Shown here piece after piece: positions 7,886 through 17,596 of a stretch of DNA of 64,000 nt. The first letter of the stretch is position 1, and every line of letters begins with the position of its first letter. The notes beneath the pieces are model-generated. The model ran no database searches, was not told the origin of the DNA, and saw only the letters and a list, made by a program, of their open reading frames with translations. This DNA is from Cloacibacillus sp. An23 (GTDB lineage Bacteria; Synergistota; Synergistia; Synergistales; Synergistaceae), in NCBI RefSeq assembly GCF_002159945.1, contig NZ_NFJQ01000007.1, positions 142,392-206,391 of the forward strand, given 5' to 3'. A program made the position numbers and the translations under genes.

Positions 7886-8560
7886 TCAGACGCTGCCGCC
7901 TGAAAAATATTCCTTCGCGAGATTTATGAAAAGCTCTATCGCGGGGCTTTTCCATTTATTTTTATGGTACGAGCAGAAAGCCGTGATGCGGTTTTCCTTG
8001 AGCTCGGTTTCCAGTTCTACGAGCTGCCCGCTTTCAAGTTCGCCGCTGACGGCGAAATACGGAAGGAAGGCGACGCCGAGGTCGCTCATTACGCTGCGTT
8101 TGATAGCCTCGACGCTCCACAGCTCTATCACGTTTTCGATAAATATGTCGCGTTCGCGCAGGTAGCCGTCGAATATTTCCTGGGAGATACAGTGCTTGTC
8201 GTTGCTGATCAGAGTGACGCTCTTGTGCTGCCCGCATGAGACGAAATCCCCTTCTTCGGCGGCGAGCGAAGGCGACGCGACGAGCGCCTGACGGAAATCC
8301 GCGAGCTCGTGGGTCACGACGGAGCCGGACGCGCCGCCCACGTTGTAATGCACTGCAACGTCGATTTCCCCGTTCAGCAGCCTGCAGCGCGCCGCGTAGC
8401 AGTTCTGCGTCTGCACGAGAAGTTTCACGCGCGGGGCCGCCTCGCGGAAAGCCCGTATAAACGGCTGGCTTTTGTATGTCAGAATCGTTTCCGGCATCGA
8501 TACGCGCAGCGTGCCGGTGATTTCTCCGCCTGCCTTCCCTGCCGCGCGCAGCCGTCCGCC
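7886..8560 (-). pseudogene. LysR-type regulator remnant lacking its DNA-binding domain
   Basis: About 220 residues of a LysR effector-binding domain are intact, from GTLRVSMPETILTYKSQP to the stop at 7886. The sequence further upstream on this strand (about 8560-8806) stays open as a frame but reads as nonsense, with no helix-turn-helix. On the opposite strand that same stretch encodes the end of another protein. The regulator has therefore lost its first 80 or so residues at a junction near 8550-8565 and cannot bind DNA as a normal LysR protein. No matching N-terminal piece lies nearby. Confidence 0.7.
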
Positions 8561-8563
8561 GAA

Positions 8564-8794
8564 GGGCTGAAGCCGGCGCGCGATATAGCAGAAACGCTGA
8601 TAGTGACGACCTCTTCCGCCTCTACGGGCGACCTTGTAAGCAAATTCGGCGACCCCGTGCGCGGCGTTATGATAAGCGCGGTTTTCAAGGCCGTCGGCTT
8701 GAACGGAGCGCGCTGGGAAAATTTCGACGAGATCGGCAAAAGCGGCGAAAAGGAGAGAAAAGAGTTTCTCGACAGGGTGAGAAGACTCATATAA
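8564..8794 (+). pseudogene. 3' remnant of a possible flavodoxin-fold oxidoreductase
   Basis: The plus strand from about 8564 encodes about 76 residues ending at TAA 8794. They look like genuine protein: a strand (AETLIVTTSSASTGD), a loop, then a charged helix (GKSGEKERKEFLDRVRRL). Further upstream the frame turns into the antisense of the LysR remnant, and no start or N-terminal domain exists. The pattern of a strand ending in VTTSS, KFGDPVRGV and the final helix recalls NAD(P)H-dependent FMN reductase or quinone reductase C-termini. That assignment is from memory and weak. Confidence 0.5.
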
Positions 8795-8815
8795 GCAGCC
8801 GTACAAGCGGCGGTG

Positions 8816-8851
8816 AAGCGCGGCGCAGGAAGGGATTCCGACGCCGCGCTT
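8816..8851. terminator. GC-rich hairpin between convergent ends
   Basis: AAGCGCGGCG and CGCCGCGCTT form a perfect 10-bp stem around a 16-base loop, 22 bases after the stop of the flavodoxin-like remnant and before the 3' end of the CGGC gene. There is no strong T-run. It may still act as a two-way transcription barrier. Confidence 0.35.
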
Positions 8852-8912
8852 CGCTGCGCGTATGCGCTCCGTCCCGGCGTGCCGCCGGAAACGGAAGGCG
8901 GGCGCGGAGCTG

Positions 8913-9356
8913 TTATTCCGCGCAGTCGAGTTTCTGCATTTCGTAGCTTTTGTATATTCCCGCTTCGCGTTTTTTCGTGGCGTTTTCGCTTTTGAACGTG
9001 CCGTCTACGATGTTCTTGAAGCCTTTTTTGAGGACGAGCGCTTTGATGTAGCCGAGGTGCGGGCAGCGGTCGTGGTGGTAGTTGTCCGTGACCATGCAGG
9101 ACGAGAGGTGGACGGCGACCTCGTCTTTCTTGATTCCCGTCGCTTGGGCGAGTTTTTTCGAGAAGTGTTCGAGTTTCGAGGCGAGGCTCGCTCCGCAGCA
9201 GCCGCCGCAGGTGAGCGCGATGTAGCGGACGCCGTGAGCGTAGCCGCAGTCTTTGAAGAATCCGGCGCGCTCGTAGAAGCTGTCGGTGCAGGCGAAGCCG
9301 CTGCATCTCTGCCGCGCGACGTCGCACTGTATTATGAGTACGAATTTTATGCCCAT
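8913..9356 (-). CDS. CGGC domain-containing protein
   Basis: This 147-residue protein has the CGGC-domain layout: an early cysteine set (CDVARQRCSGFACTDSF), the name-giving CGGCCG motif near residue 70, and a C-terminal HLSSCMVTDNYHHDRCPH segment with two cysteines and several histidines. The family is presumed to bind a metal or cluster, but no biochemical role is settled. AGGAGGGAG lies 5 bases before the ATG. On the minus strand a TATAAT (9401-9406) lies about 45 bases upstream of the start. It is common in anaerobes and has no functional partner in this neighbourhood. Confidence 0.88.
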   Translation of the reverse strand: MGIKFVLIIQCDVARQRCSGFACTDSFYERAGFFKDCGYAHGVRYIALTCGGCCGASLASKLEHFSKKLAQATGIKKDEVAVHLSSCMVTDNYHHDRCPHLGYIKALVLKKGFKNIVDGTFKSENATKKREAGIYKSYEMQKLDCAE

Positions 9357-9660
9357 GTTTCTCCCTCCTGATAGAGTTTTTTGATTTTCCCCACGTCTGA
9401 ATTATACTATCGCCGCGCCTCGCCGGGCAATTTTACGCGGCGGGTTTCAGCGGCTTCGCGAGTTCGGCTGCGGCGAAGCGGTGATGAAATTCGTGACGTG
9501 CGCCTGCGCGGACACCCCTTTGCTGAAAGCGCGGAAGCGCAGCAACGCGCGTCGTTTGCGCGGCGTAAGCCATACGAGAACCGTGCGCCGCCTCCGTTTC
9601 CGGCTAATGGATTGGAAGGCGTTTGTGGGGCGGTTCGTCCGTCGTCCGGGGGCGCCGCGG
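9357..9660. other. Intergenic region without a supported gene
   Basis: The left end holds the ribosome binding site and a -10-like TATAAT (minus strand, 9401-9406) for the CGGC gene; no good -35 accompanies it. The rest is GC-rich, with short open frames on both strands but no start site, codon pattern or family resemblance that I trust. It separates the CGGC gene from the 3' end of the PbpC gene. Confidence 0.4.
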
Positions 9661-11967
9661 TCATTCTATCGCTTCAAGCTCAGGCAGGTACGGCAGCTCT
9701 GCGCTCGGGTCTTTTACGGTGATTTTTGCTTTCGCCGCCGCGCCGCCTGAGTCGGCCGCCGTTATGAGATGTCCGCCGGGCGTCATGGGCCACGCGACTG
9801 TACGCCCGCCCTCCGTCGAGCCTATGTATTCTCCGTCGGCGAACCAGTAGAGCGCGCCATCGCCGCCCGCCGCCGTGAGTATCAGCCGCCCTCCGTTTTC
9901 GGCGAGCGTGTAGGCCGCGCCGTCGCGCGGCGAGGTTATTTTGAGGCGCGCCGCCGTCCCGGCGTTTCCGCGCGAGGCGAAGAAGCGCGCGAGTTCGTCG
10001 GGCCAGACTGTTTTCAGCTCGCCGCCGCGCATTACGTGGATGCGGCAGGGCTCCGTGCTTGTTACGTTTTTTATGACCAAGTCGGTCGTTTTCTGAGGGC
10101 AGTACGGATTGCGCGGCGCGCCCGAGAGCGCGCAGAGTTCTGTTTTTTCGACGCCTGTGGGGAGCGCGAACCACGGGTCGTTTTTCTGCGTCAGGCGCAG
10201 CATGACGCGCACGGCGGCGGGGGCGGCGGCGGTGAGGCCCGCGAGGTTGGGGCGCGGCCTGCCGCCCGGATCGCCGAGCCAGACTACGAGCGTCCACTCG
10301 GGAGTGACTGCGGCGGCCCACGCGTCGCGCATGCCGTACGACGTGCCTGTCTTGAAGGCTATGATTTTCCCGTCGGTTTCCGCCCCCGCGTAGGCGGGGA
10401 GATTGCGGCGCGCGCCTTTGAGCGCGTCGAGGACGAGCGCGGCGGAGGCTTCGGAGAGCACGGGCGTCTCTTCTGGGGCGGGCGCGTTTTCGTACCAGAC
10501 GAGCGGCGCATACCGGCCTCCGGCTGCGAGCGCGCGGTAGGCCCGCGCGAGTTCGAGTGGCGAGGTCTCGCATCCGCCTAGCGCGAGGCTCTCTCCATAC
10601 CACGCCGCGTCGTGGCTGAGCGAGGTGAATCCGAGACGGCGCAGCAGGCCGAGGACGTTCTCGGGGCCCGCGGCGCGGAACATTTTCACGGCCGGGACGT
10701 TGAGCGAGTCTACGAGCGCGGCGCGCGCGGAGACGGGGCCGCGGTAGAGCCGGTCGAAGTTGCGCACGCCCGCCGCTCCGTCGCCGTCGGGAACGTCCGC
10801 TATCATAGTCGCGGGGGCGGCGGCTCCGCGTTCGAAGGCGAGCGCGTATATGAAAGGTTTCAGCGCGGAGCCGGGCGAACGCGGCGAGGCTGCGCAGTCC
10901 ACCCACGCGGCGGGCGCGCCGGTGCCTTCGCGCGCGTTGCCGATGTAGCCGCGCACTTTCGCGGTTTCGTTCTCCACTAGCACGGCGGCGGCCGTGACGC
11001 CTTCGTCCATGTTTATGAGCGCGGCGCGCAGCTCTGCGAGCAGCAGGTTCTGTTTGCCGGAGTCGAGCGTCGAGCGGAAGCGCCCGTATTTGTCGAGATG
11101 TTCGCGCGCGCCGCCCATTTTCGCGGCCATGTCCGCCGCCTGTATGCGAGCGGAGGCTATGTCGCGCCGCGCCTTCGGCAGAGGCTCGCGCTTCGCGCGG
11201 CGCGCCTCCTCGGCGGCAGCGGCGCCGCGCTCGGCGAGCGTGTCTATGAGCCTGTCGCGCAGTTCGAGCGCCCGCTCCGGGTGGCGGTCTGGGCGGTAGT
11301 AGGCCGGGCCGCGCAGTATTCCCGTGAGCAGCGCGGCCTCGGCGAGGGTCAGCTCCTTCGCGGATTTGCCGAACCACGCGCGCGCCGCGGCTTCCACGCC
11401 GCGCGTGTTGCCGCCGAATGGGACGCTGTTCAGGTAGATTTCGAGTATTTCGTCTTTTGTGAGGATGAATTCGAGAGCCGCCGCCTGCGTGAATTCGAGC
11501 AGCTTGTTCGGCAGAGTGCGCTCGCGCGGCACCGCGAGGCGGACGACCTGGCTCGTTATCGTCGAAGCGCCGGAGACGACGCGCCCCACGGTCGCGTTCT
11601 GGTACGCCGCGCGCGCGAGCGCGAGCCAGTCCACGCCGCGGTGCGCGTAAAAACGCCTGTCCTCTATCGCGACCGCCGCGGCTGGCATCCAGCGCCCCAT
11701 CTCGGAGAGCGGGACGGGGAGCAGCCATTCACCCTCGGACGAAAGCCTGCCGCGCAGCGGCGCGCCGCGCATGTCAGTGACGACGAGCGACGATGGGCGG
11801 CGCAGTACGCGCTCCATCGGAAGGGCGCGAGCCGCCGCGCCGTATATGCACAAGAATATAAGTATGACGAGGGCGGCTTTTTTCTCCGCCCCCGACATTT
11901 TGAAACGCGAAAGGAGAGCGCCGGGCACGCCCGGAACTCTCCCCGATGTTTCTTTATTTCGCGGCAT
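9661..11967 (-). CDS. pbpC: Penicillin-binding protein 1C
   Basis: This 768-residue bifunctional enzyme joins glycan strands and peptide crosslinks in periplasmic peptidoglycan. A single membrane anchor (residues 31-48) is followed by the GT51 glycosyltransferase domain with EDRRFYAHRGVDW from Glu101. The transpeptidase domain has Ser366-Ala-Leu-Lys369 (SXXK), Ser419-Leu-Asn421 (SXN) and Lys537-Thr-Gly (KTG). The last 90 or so residues form the C-terminal domain typical of PbpC (ITSPRDGAAYTLAENGG, then DGEYIGST). The start overlaps the end of the alpha-2-macroglobulin gene by 14 bases, so the two are translationally coupled. That pairing is the known yfhM-pbpC arrangement. Confidence 0.95.
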   Translation of the reverse strand: MPRNKETSGRVPGVPGALLSRFKMSGAEKKAALVILIFLCIYGAAARALPMERVLRRPSSLVVTDMRGAPLRGRLSSEGEWLLPVPLSEMGRWMPAAAVAIEDRRFYAHRGVDWLALARAAYQNATVGRVVSGASTITSQVVRLAVPRERTLPNKLLEFTQAAALEFILTKDEILEIYLNSVPFGGNTRGVEAAARAWFGKSAKELTLAEAALLTGILRGPAYYRPDRHPERALELRDRLIDTLAERGAAAAEEARRAKREPLPKARRDIASARIQAADMAAKMGGAREHLDKYGRFRSTLDSGKQNLLLAELRAALINMDEGVTAAAVLVENETAKVRGYIGNAREGTGAPAAWVDCAASPRSPGSALKPFIYALAFERGAAAPATMIADVPDGDGAAGVRNFDRLYRGPVSARAALVDSLNVPAVKMFRAAGPENVLGLLRRLGFTSLSHDAAWYGESLALGGCETSPLELARAYRALAAGGRYAPLVWYENAPAPEETPVLSEASAALVLDALKGARRNLPAYAGAETDGKIIAFKTGTSYGMRDAWAAAVTPEWTLVVWLGDPGGRPRPNLAGLTAAAPAAVRVMLRLTQKNDPWFALPTGVEKTELCALSGAPRNPYCPQKTTDLVIKNVTSTEPCRIHVMRGGELKTVWPDELARFFASRGNAGTAARLKITSPRDGAAYTLAENGGRLILTAAGGDGALYWFADGEYIGSTEGGRTVAWPMTPGGHLITAADSGGAAAKAKITVKDPSAELPYLPELEAIE

Positions 11968-14900
11968 TTACCTTTATCGTGCCGCCGCCGCTGACGCTCG
12001 ATATTCCCGCGTCGTACATGCACTCGGCGTAGATCTGCGGGACTGCGAAGTAGCCTTCGGTCACGGCGCGCATCGCGTAGCGCCACGTGAGCGGCTTTTC
12101 GAGGCGGTCTATGTAGAGGACGAGCCTGTCGTCGCGCTCGTCGGCGGTCACGCCCGCAGGCGTCTGTTCGCCGTCCGCGGCGAGGCGCGCCTCTTCTATC
12201 TCAAATCCGGCCGGGAGCGGAAGGACCACAGCCACGTCTTTCAGCGCGCCGGATTTCGGCGTCACCGTGACCGTCGCGGTGAGAGCCGCGCCGCGTTCGA
12301 CCGAGCCTTCTACGGCCTTGCCGGAGCGCTCCGCTATGCGCTGGCGCAGCTCTATGCCGTCGTCGCGCTGTTTTATCCCGCCGGTCGGGATGTAGGAGAC
12401 CGACCACGCCGCGTAAAGGCGCGCTTTACCGGTGTTCCTCGCCGTGTATTCTCCGGCTTTGTCGGAGGTCACGGACGGGGTTTTGGCGTTCACTTTTCCG
12501 TCGAAGCCTGCGCAGGAGAGCGCGCCTGACGGCGTTCCGCGGCTCGGGTTCGCGGCGAACCAGCGTCCGAGCGAGGCGACCGCGAAGCCGCCTTCCTGCG
12601 TCGTGAGACGCGCGCCGGAGTTTATCTTCTCGATCAGCGCCGATGCCGCCGCCGCGGTTTCCGCTCCCGCCGGCTCAGCGTATGTGCGAGCGAGCAGGCG
12701 GAGCGCCTCGTCGCGCAGAGCTGAGTCGAAGTTGTCGCCGCCTCCGGCGCTCTTCGGTGCAGCTGACGGCTTGCCTATCAGCGACATGGCTGACTTTTTG
12801 TCGCCCGCCGCCGCGTAGGCCGAGGCGAGCAGCAGACGGCCCGACGGGGCCATCTGCCCGGCGTTCTCGTTGAGGCTTTCCATCCACCCGAGCGGCGCTT
12901 CGCCCGCGAGCGCGAGCACGAACGAGGCGTATGCGCGCCTCGTCAGAGTGTCGCGCCACGCTTCGTCGCTTTCGTCGCTAGGCGCGGCGGGCAGCAGCGC
13001 GCGCGCGTATTCGACGGCGGAGCGCAGAACGTCGCCGGAGACCTCGTATCCCATGCGGCGCGCCTCGAGCAGGAAGTGCGCCCCGTAGAGGCTCTCCCAC
13101 GGACGCGACCACGATTCGCCGGAGCGTCGCGGGAAGCCGCCGTCGTAGTTCTGGCGCGCCTCAATCGCGCGTATCGCCGAGGCCGCGGCGCCGCCGTCCG
13201 CGAGCGCGGGGTCAAGCCCCTTTACGAGCTCCGGCGCGAATATCCGCGTCCACGCCGCCGAGACGGTCTGCTCGAAACATCCGTAGGGGTACGAGGCGAG
13301 CATGCGCGCGACGGACGAAATCGAAAGCTGCGGCATAGCGGATAGCGCCGCCGTCACCTGCGCGAAGTTTTCCGCGCCGTCCCTGCCGGCGCCGGGGAGC
13401 GCAAAGCTCCATTTCCCGCCAGGCTCGAGCGTCTTGAATCCGCTCTCCGTCACGCGCGGCGCGGCGGGGCGCACCGGCAGCTCCGTCTCGGAGACCGCGG
13501 AGCCGCCGGGCCATTCGGTCGTGAAGCGCACCTTCGCGACGCCCGCGCCCTTCGCCTGGAAGCGCAGCGGAACTGTGACGGAGCCGTTCGGCTCTATCGT
13601 AAGCTTCTTATAATCGCGGCATGAGAAATCCATGCTTGCGAGCTTTGATTCGTCGAGGCTCTCCGCCTTTAAGATAACTTCTATGGGTTTACCGGTCATG
13701 TTGAAGAGCCTGCACGGCGCTTCAAAAACGTCGCCCGGCGCCGCGAAGCGCGGAAGCGACGGCTCCGTCACGACGTCGCGCGCGATGCGCGTCTCCGTCT
13801 CGCCCGCGCCCTCGGCGGAGGGCGTCGCGGCTATCGCCATGACGCGCGCCGTCCCCGAAAATTCCGGCACGTCGAGCGTAACGGAGCATTTTCCGTTTTC
13901 GTCCGTCCTCGCGCGCGCCGTCAGGCAGAGCGTGCGGAACCTCTGCGCCTGCACCGGGCTGAGGTTGTTCTGCATCTTCATCATGCGCGACGCCATAGCG
14001 GCGTCCATCTCGGCCCCCATGCCGCCGCCCGCCGTGAGCAGCGGCGTGCCGGGCTTCTCGGGCGTGAGCATCGAGCCGTAGAGGTCGTAGGTCTCGACGC
14101 CGAGCTGCCTGCGTCCCGTGAAGAACTCCCACGGCGCGGGCGTCTCGTAGCCCGTGAGGCCGAGTACCGTCTCGTCGGTCACCATCAGCGTCACGTCCGC
14201 CGCCGCGCCCCTGCCCGCCGCGTCCTTCACGGAGAGCGATATTTTATTTTCGCCGGGCTTCATCTCGGGCACGGGCGCAATCTCGACGGTCAGGCGGCTG
14301 TCGGAGTTGTCCACGAGCAGCGGCGCGGCTCCGAAAGCGCGCGGCGGCCTGCCGTCCTTCGAGGCGGGGCGCACGACGTGCGCCGTGATCCACGCGTTCG
14401 GCTTCATCTCTTCCGTTACTTTAACGGAGAACTCCGCCGTCTTTCCGCTTATCGCGCGGCACTCCTCCCAGCGCGGCGACGAGGTCGCGACGGAGAGCAG
14501 CACCGAGCCCACGAACGGGGATTTTATCTTGATTTTCGCGGTTTCCCCGACCTTGTAGCTCTTTTTGTCGGTCGTCACGGTCACGGCGTCCGGCAGCTCC
14601 GTGCCGCCCTCGCCGCCAGCGCCGTAGACGTAGAGGCGCGACGATGCGCGCGACGAGCCGTCCGCCGTTTCCACGCGAAGGAGGTACTGCCCCGGTTCCT
14701 TCGGCGTCACCGCGCCTTTGCCCACGCCGTCCGTCAGCTTTATCACGCCTTCGCCGCGCGGAATCAGCTCTTCTTCGACCCTGCGGCTCATGCGCCCTTC
14801 GCTCTCAAAGACGACCGCGCGGCGCACCGCGAGGAAGAAGGAATATTTCATCTCCTTCACAGGCGCGGGCGAGCCGTCCGTCTTTACCGCCGCGGCGCGG

Positions 14901-17299
14901 AAATTCACGGCGCGTCCGGGGGCGGCGTTGTCCGGCATATCTATGCCCGCCATCACCTCCGACGGATACCACGGCACGATGACCGTCTCGTAGGTCCAGC
15001 GTCCGCCGTCGTCCATTACGCCAGCGCGCACGGAGAGGCCGAGCATCGACGGGACGCTCCATCCGCCGCACTCGAGCGCGGCGACAGCCTTGCCATCCGC
15101 GTCGAGCTCGCCGGAGGCGAAGAGGCGGCTTTCGGGCGAGAACTTCTTTTCTTCGTCGCGGAAGGAGAAGCCCTTCCATTTCTCGTGTTCAAAATTTTTG
15201 TCTATAAGCCGCAGCTCCGCCTCCCACGCCATGCCGGACGCCGGGCTTCCGAATGCGTGACGCGCGGATATGTTTATCTCCGTTTTGCCGTTTCCGGTGA
15301 CGGAGGCCGGTTTCGCCGACGCTTCTACGAACATGCGCGGCGAGGCGAAATCTTCGACGTAGACGCTCTTGTAGCAGAGCGCGCGCTCCGAGCCTGGGAC
15401 GGACAGTTCGAAGCCCCACGAGCCGGTCTGGGCTTCGGCGGGAAGTTCGAGCTCCGAGGCGAAAACTCCCTCCGCCGTCAGCTTCGCGTCGAGCGTCGTC
15501 CAGAGCTTGCCGGGCGACCAGACTTTCATCTTCATCGGGAAGGGCTCGGGCGCTTTGCCGTCCGCGCCGCGGACTATCGCGAAAACCGGGATTTTCTCGC
15601 CTGGGCGGAAAATGTCCCTCGGCGTCCAGCAGTAGGCGGAATATCCGCGCTCGACCCACGGCAGGCCGCCCGTGTCGAATTCGTCGTTGCCGCCGAAAAG
15701 CCCGCTGAAGAGGTTGATGTACGACGCGTCGCCGTCCTTCTCCGCGACCGCCGTGTATGGCCTGCCGCGCTCGTCGTCCGGCGTGAGCGCTATGCGCGCC
15801 GTGCCGTCGGCCCCAGTGACGCCCGTTCCGACCGGCTGGTTGGAATGCGACCAGAGCGTGACCTTCGCGCCCGCTACGGGCTTCGCGGTCGATACGGAGA
15901 GCACGCGCGCGACCGCGCCGCTCTCGCCTACCGATACGGTCAGCCCGAGGTCCGTGACGTTTATCATGCGCCGCGCCTCGCTCCACGCTCGGCCCTGCCC
16001 CTGCGCTATGACGAGGAAGACGCCGCGCTCGCCGCCGAGCAGCGGGCGCAGGTCGAGCGCGCGCCGCGCCGTCTCGTTCGGGCGGCCTTTAACCGAAAAT
16101 TCCTTCGCGACGACGTAGCGCGAAAGGTCCGTCGGGTAGTTGTACTCGCCGTAGCCGCCGCGCGCCGCGAGCGGGATGTTGTTGTCGTAGAGCTTCCAGA
16201 TTATCACGCGCAGCCTGTCGAAATTTACGCTCTCGACCGGCACGCGCATCGAATCCTCGGGAGATATGACGCTGCCCGGCTCGGGGAAGCGCACCGACGG
16301 CTCGACGTCGGGGAATATGAAGGCGCGGCTCCACTCAGCCGCGAGGGCGCGCCCCGAAAGCGCGGGGAATCCCTTCTTTATCGTCACCTTCACCCTGTCC
16401 TGCGGCCCGAAGCCCTTAGACGCAAGCGCGAAGCCGCCGCCGTAGGGCTCGACCGTGAAATCCTTCTTCGGCGAAATCTCTATGAAAGAGGCCGCCTTCG
16501 CGAGATCGACGGGCGCGGTCGTCTCTATTATTATCCGCCCGCCGTCCATGCCGGACTCCGCGCGCGCGCCGCGCAGCTCCATCACGAGCGAGCGCTTCAG
16601 CTCGACGCTCACGGCCTTCTCAAGTCCGAGCGGCCCGGCCTCGGAGGGAAGCCCCGCCGCTATCGAAAGGAAAAGCCTTTCCGCGCGCGCCGCGCCGACG
16701 GAGAGGCGTATCTTTTTCGAGACCGTCTGCGTCAGCGCGTAGTCGTACGTCCCGCCCTTCTCGTCCTTCACCTCGGCGTAGCCGCGCAGCCGTGAAGGCG
16801 AGACCGGCAGCGAGAACTCGAGCTCGAACTCCGTGCGCCCGCTTTGCTGGTCGAAATCCGTCTGCTTCGCGCCGGTGAAGGCGAGCGCCGGAGTGGAGAA
16901 GGTGAAGCTCCGCGCGCCGGAGAGCGCTTCGCCGCCCGCCGACGCCAGCGAATCGCGAGCGGTAGCCGTGTAGCGCGTCGCGGGCGCGAGCCGTCCGCCC
17001 GACGGCGTAAAGACGAAGGTCGAGCCGTCGCGCCACTCGCCCGCGCCCGCTATCTCCGGCGAAAAGACGAAAGGCGACTCGGACGGCGCGAGTTTCTTTC
17101 CGACGGCGTCGTCCGCGACTGCGGCCTCGCTGAAGCGCGCCGTTATCTCGACCGCGCCGCCGGTCTCGCCCTGCGGCGAGAAGGAACGGACGTAAAAGCC
17201 GCCCTTCCCGCCGAGCACCGGCGCGGCGAAAAGCGCGAGCGCCGCGAAAACGGCGCACGCCGCGAGAACTCCGCCCGAAAGCAATCTTCTGTGCTCCAT
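11954..17299 (-). CDS. Bacterial alpha-2-macroglobulin (YfhM-like)
   Basis: The 1781-residue product is a giant envelope protein that traps proteases through a reactive thioester. The thioester motif CFEQ is at Cys1341-Gln1344 (within YPYGCFEQTVS), and many beta-sandwich MG domains precede it. A bait-like Met/Gln-rich stretch (GMGAEMDAAMASRMMKMQ) lies near residue 1090. The N-terminus has a signal sequence. LAAC at residues 12-15 fits a lipobox, but the hydrophobic run continues past the cysteine, so a lipoprotein and a signal-peptidase I substrate are both possible. GGAGG precedes the ATG. It is paired with pbpC, which implies defence of, or repair at, the cell wall when the outer membrane is breached. 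Confidence 0.95.
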   Translation of the reverse strand: MEHRRLLSGGVLAACAVFAALALFAAPVLGGKGGFYVRSFSPQGETGGAVEITARFSEAAVADDAVGKKLAPSESPFVFSPEIAGAGEWRDGSTFVFTPSGGRLAPATRYTATARDSLASAGGEALSGARSFTFSTPALAFTGAKQTDFDQQSGRTEFELEFSLPVSPSRLRGYAEVKDEKGGTYDYALTQTVSKKIRLSVGAARAERLFLSIAAGLPSEAGPLGLEKAVSVELKRSLVMELRGARAESGMDGGRIIIETTAPVDLAKAASFIEISPKKDFTVEPYGGGFALASKGFGPQDRVKVTIKKGFPALSGRALAAEWSRAFIFPDVEPSVRFPEPGSVISPEDSMRVPVESVNFDRLRVIIWKLYDNNIPLAARGGYGEYNYPTDLSRYVVAKEFSVKGRPNETARRALDLRPLLGGERGVFLVIAQGQGRAWSEARRMINVTDLGLTVSVGESGAVARVLSVSTAKPVAGAKVTLWSHSNQPVGTGVTGADGTARIALTPDDERGRPYTAVAEKDGDASYINLFSGLFGGNDEFDTGGLPWVERGYSAYCWTPRDIFRPGEKIPVFAIVRGADGKAPEPFPMKMKVWSPGKLWTTLDAKLTAEGVFASELELPAEAQTGSWGFELSVPGSERALCYKSVYVEDFASPRMFVEASAKPASVTGNGKTEINISARHAFGSPASGMAWEAELRLIDKNFEHEKWKGFSFRDEEKKFSPESRLFASGELDADGKAVAALECGGWSVPSMLGLSVRAGVMDDGGRWTYETVIVPWYPSEVMAGIDMPDNAAPGRAVNFRAAAVKTDGSPAPVKEMKYSFFLAVRRAVVFESEGRMSRRVEEELIPRGEGVIKLTDGVGKGAVTPKEPGQYLLRVETADGSSRASSRLYVYGAGGEGGTELPDAVTVTTDKKSYKVGETAKIKIKSPFVGSVLLSVATSSPRWEECRAISGKTAEFSVKVTEEMKPNAWITAHVVRPASKDGRPPRAFGAAPLLVDNSDSRLTVEIAPVPEMKPGENKISLSVKDAAGRGAAADVTLMVTDETVLGLTGYETPAPWEFFTGRRQLGVETYDLYGSMLTPEKPGTPLLTAGGGMGAEMDAAMASRMMKMQNNLSPVQAQRFRTLCLTARARTDENGKCSVTLDVPEFSGTARVMAIAATPSAEGAGETETRIARDVVTEPSLPRFAAPGDVFEAPCRLFNMTGKPIEVILKAESLDESKLASMDFSCRDYKKLTIEPNGSVTVPLRFQAKGAGVAKVRFTTEWPGGSAVSETELPVRPAAPRVTESGFKTLEPGGKWSFALPGAGRDGAENFAQVTAALSAMPQLSISSVARMLASYPYGCFEQTVSAAWTRIFAPELVKGLDPALADGGAAASAIRAIEARQNYDGGFPRRSGESWSRPWESLYGAHFLLEARRMGYEVSGDVLRSAVEYARALLPAAPSDESDEAWRDTLTRRAYASFVLALAGEAPLGWMESLNENAGQMAPSGRLLLASAYAAAGDKKSAMSLIGKPSAAPKSAGGGDNFDSALRDEALRLLARTYAEPAGAETAAAASALIEKINSGARLTTQEGGFAVASLGRWFAANPSRGTPSGALSCAGFDGKVNAKTPSVTSDKAGEYTARNTGKARLYAAWSVSYIPTGGIKQRDDGIELRQRIAERSGKAVEGSVERGAALTATVTVTPKSGALKDVAVVLPLPAGFEIEEARLAADGEQTPAGVTADERDDRLVLYIDRLEKPLTWRYAMRAVTEGYFAVPQIYAECMYDAGISSVSGGGTIKVNAAK

Positions 17300-17522
17300 A
17301 GCTATACCTCCGCAAAAGAGTATTTTTCAAGTTTTCCACCGGCATAAGCATACAACGAAAATGTGGAGATTTTAAGCCCGTCGTGTGCGATTTATGTGAG
17401 AATCCGCTCCGCGGCACGTGCCTTACGATTTAAGGGAAACCCGGATAAAAACGAAAAATTCAGCCAGCCGAATGCTCCGGGGCCGCGCCGGGCCCGTGTT
17501 ATAACATTATAATTTTTTAATA

Positions 17523-17552
17523 TTGGACGCGCCCGCGCGCGTTTGATATAAA
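17523..17552 (+). promoter_or_regulatory. Sigma-70 type promoter for the aminotransferase operon
   Basis: TTGGAC (17523-17528), an 18-base GC-rich spacer and TATAAA (17547-17552) lie 45 bases before the start codon. The 297-base region between this operon and the divergent alpha-2-macroglobulin gene is otherwise without genes; its part near 17490-17525 is markedly AT-rich. Confidence 0.5.
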
Positions 17553-17596
17553 AAACGCAAAGCAAATTACAGACATCTCTTTAGGAGGCGTTTTCA

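Noticed and set aside
14378..16795. An 805-residue open frame on the plus strand, and many other long frames over 9.7-17.3 kb
   Set aside because: They are antisense to the alpha-2-macroglobulin and PbpC genes. Long antisense frames arise from GC-rich codon bias; they have Arg/Ala-rich nonsense composition and no start sites.
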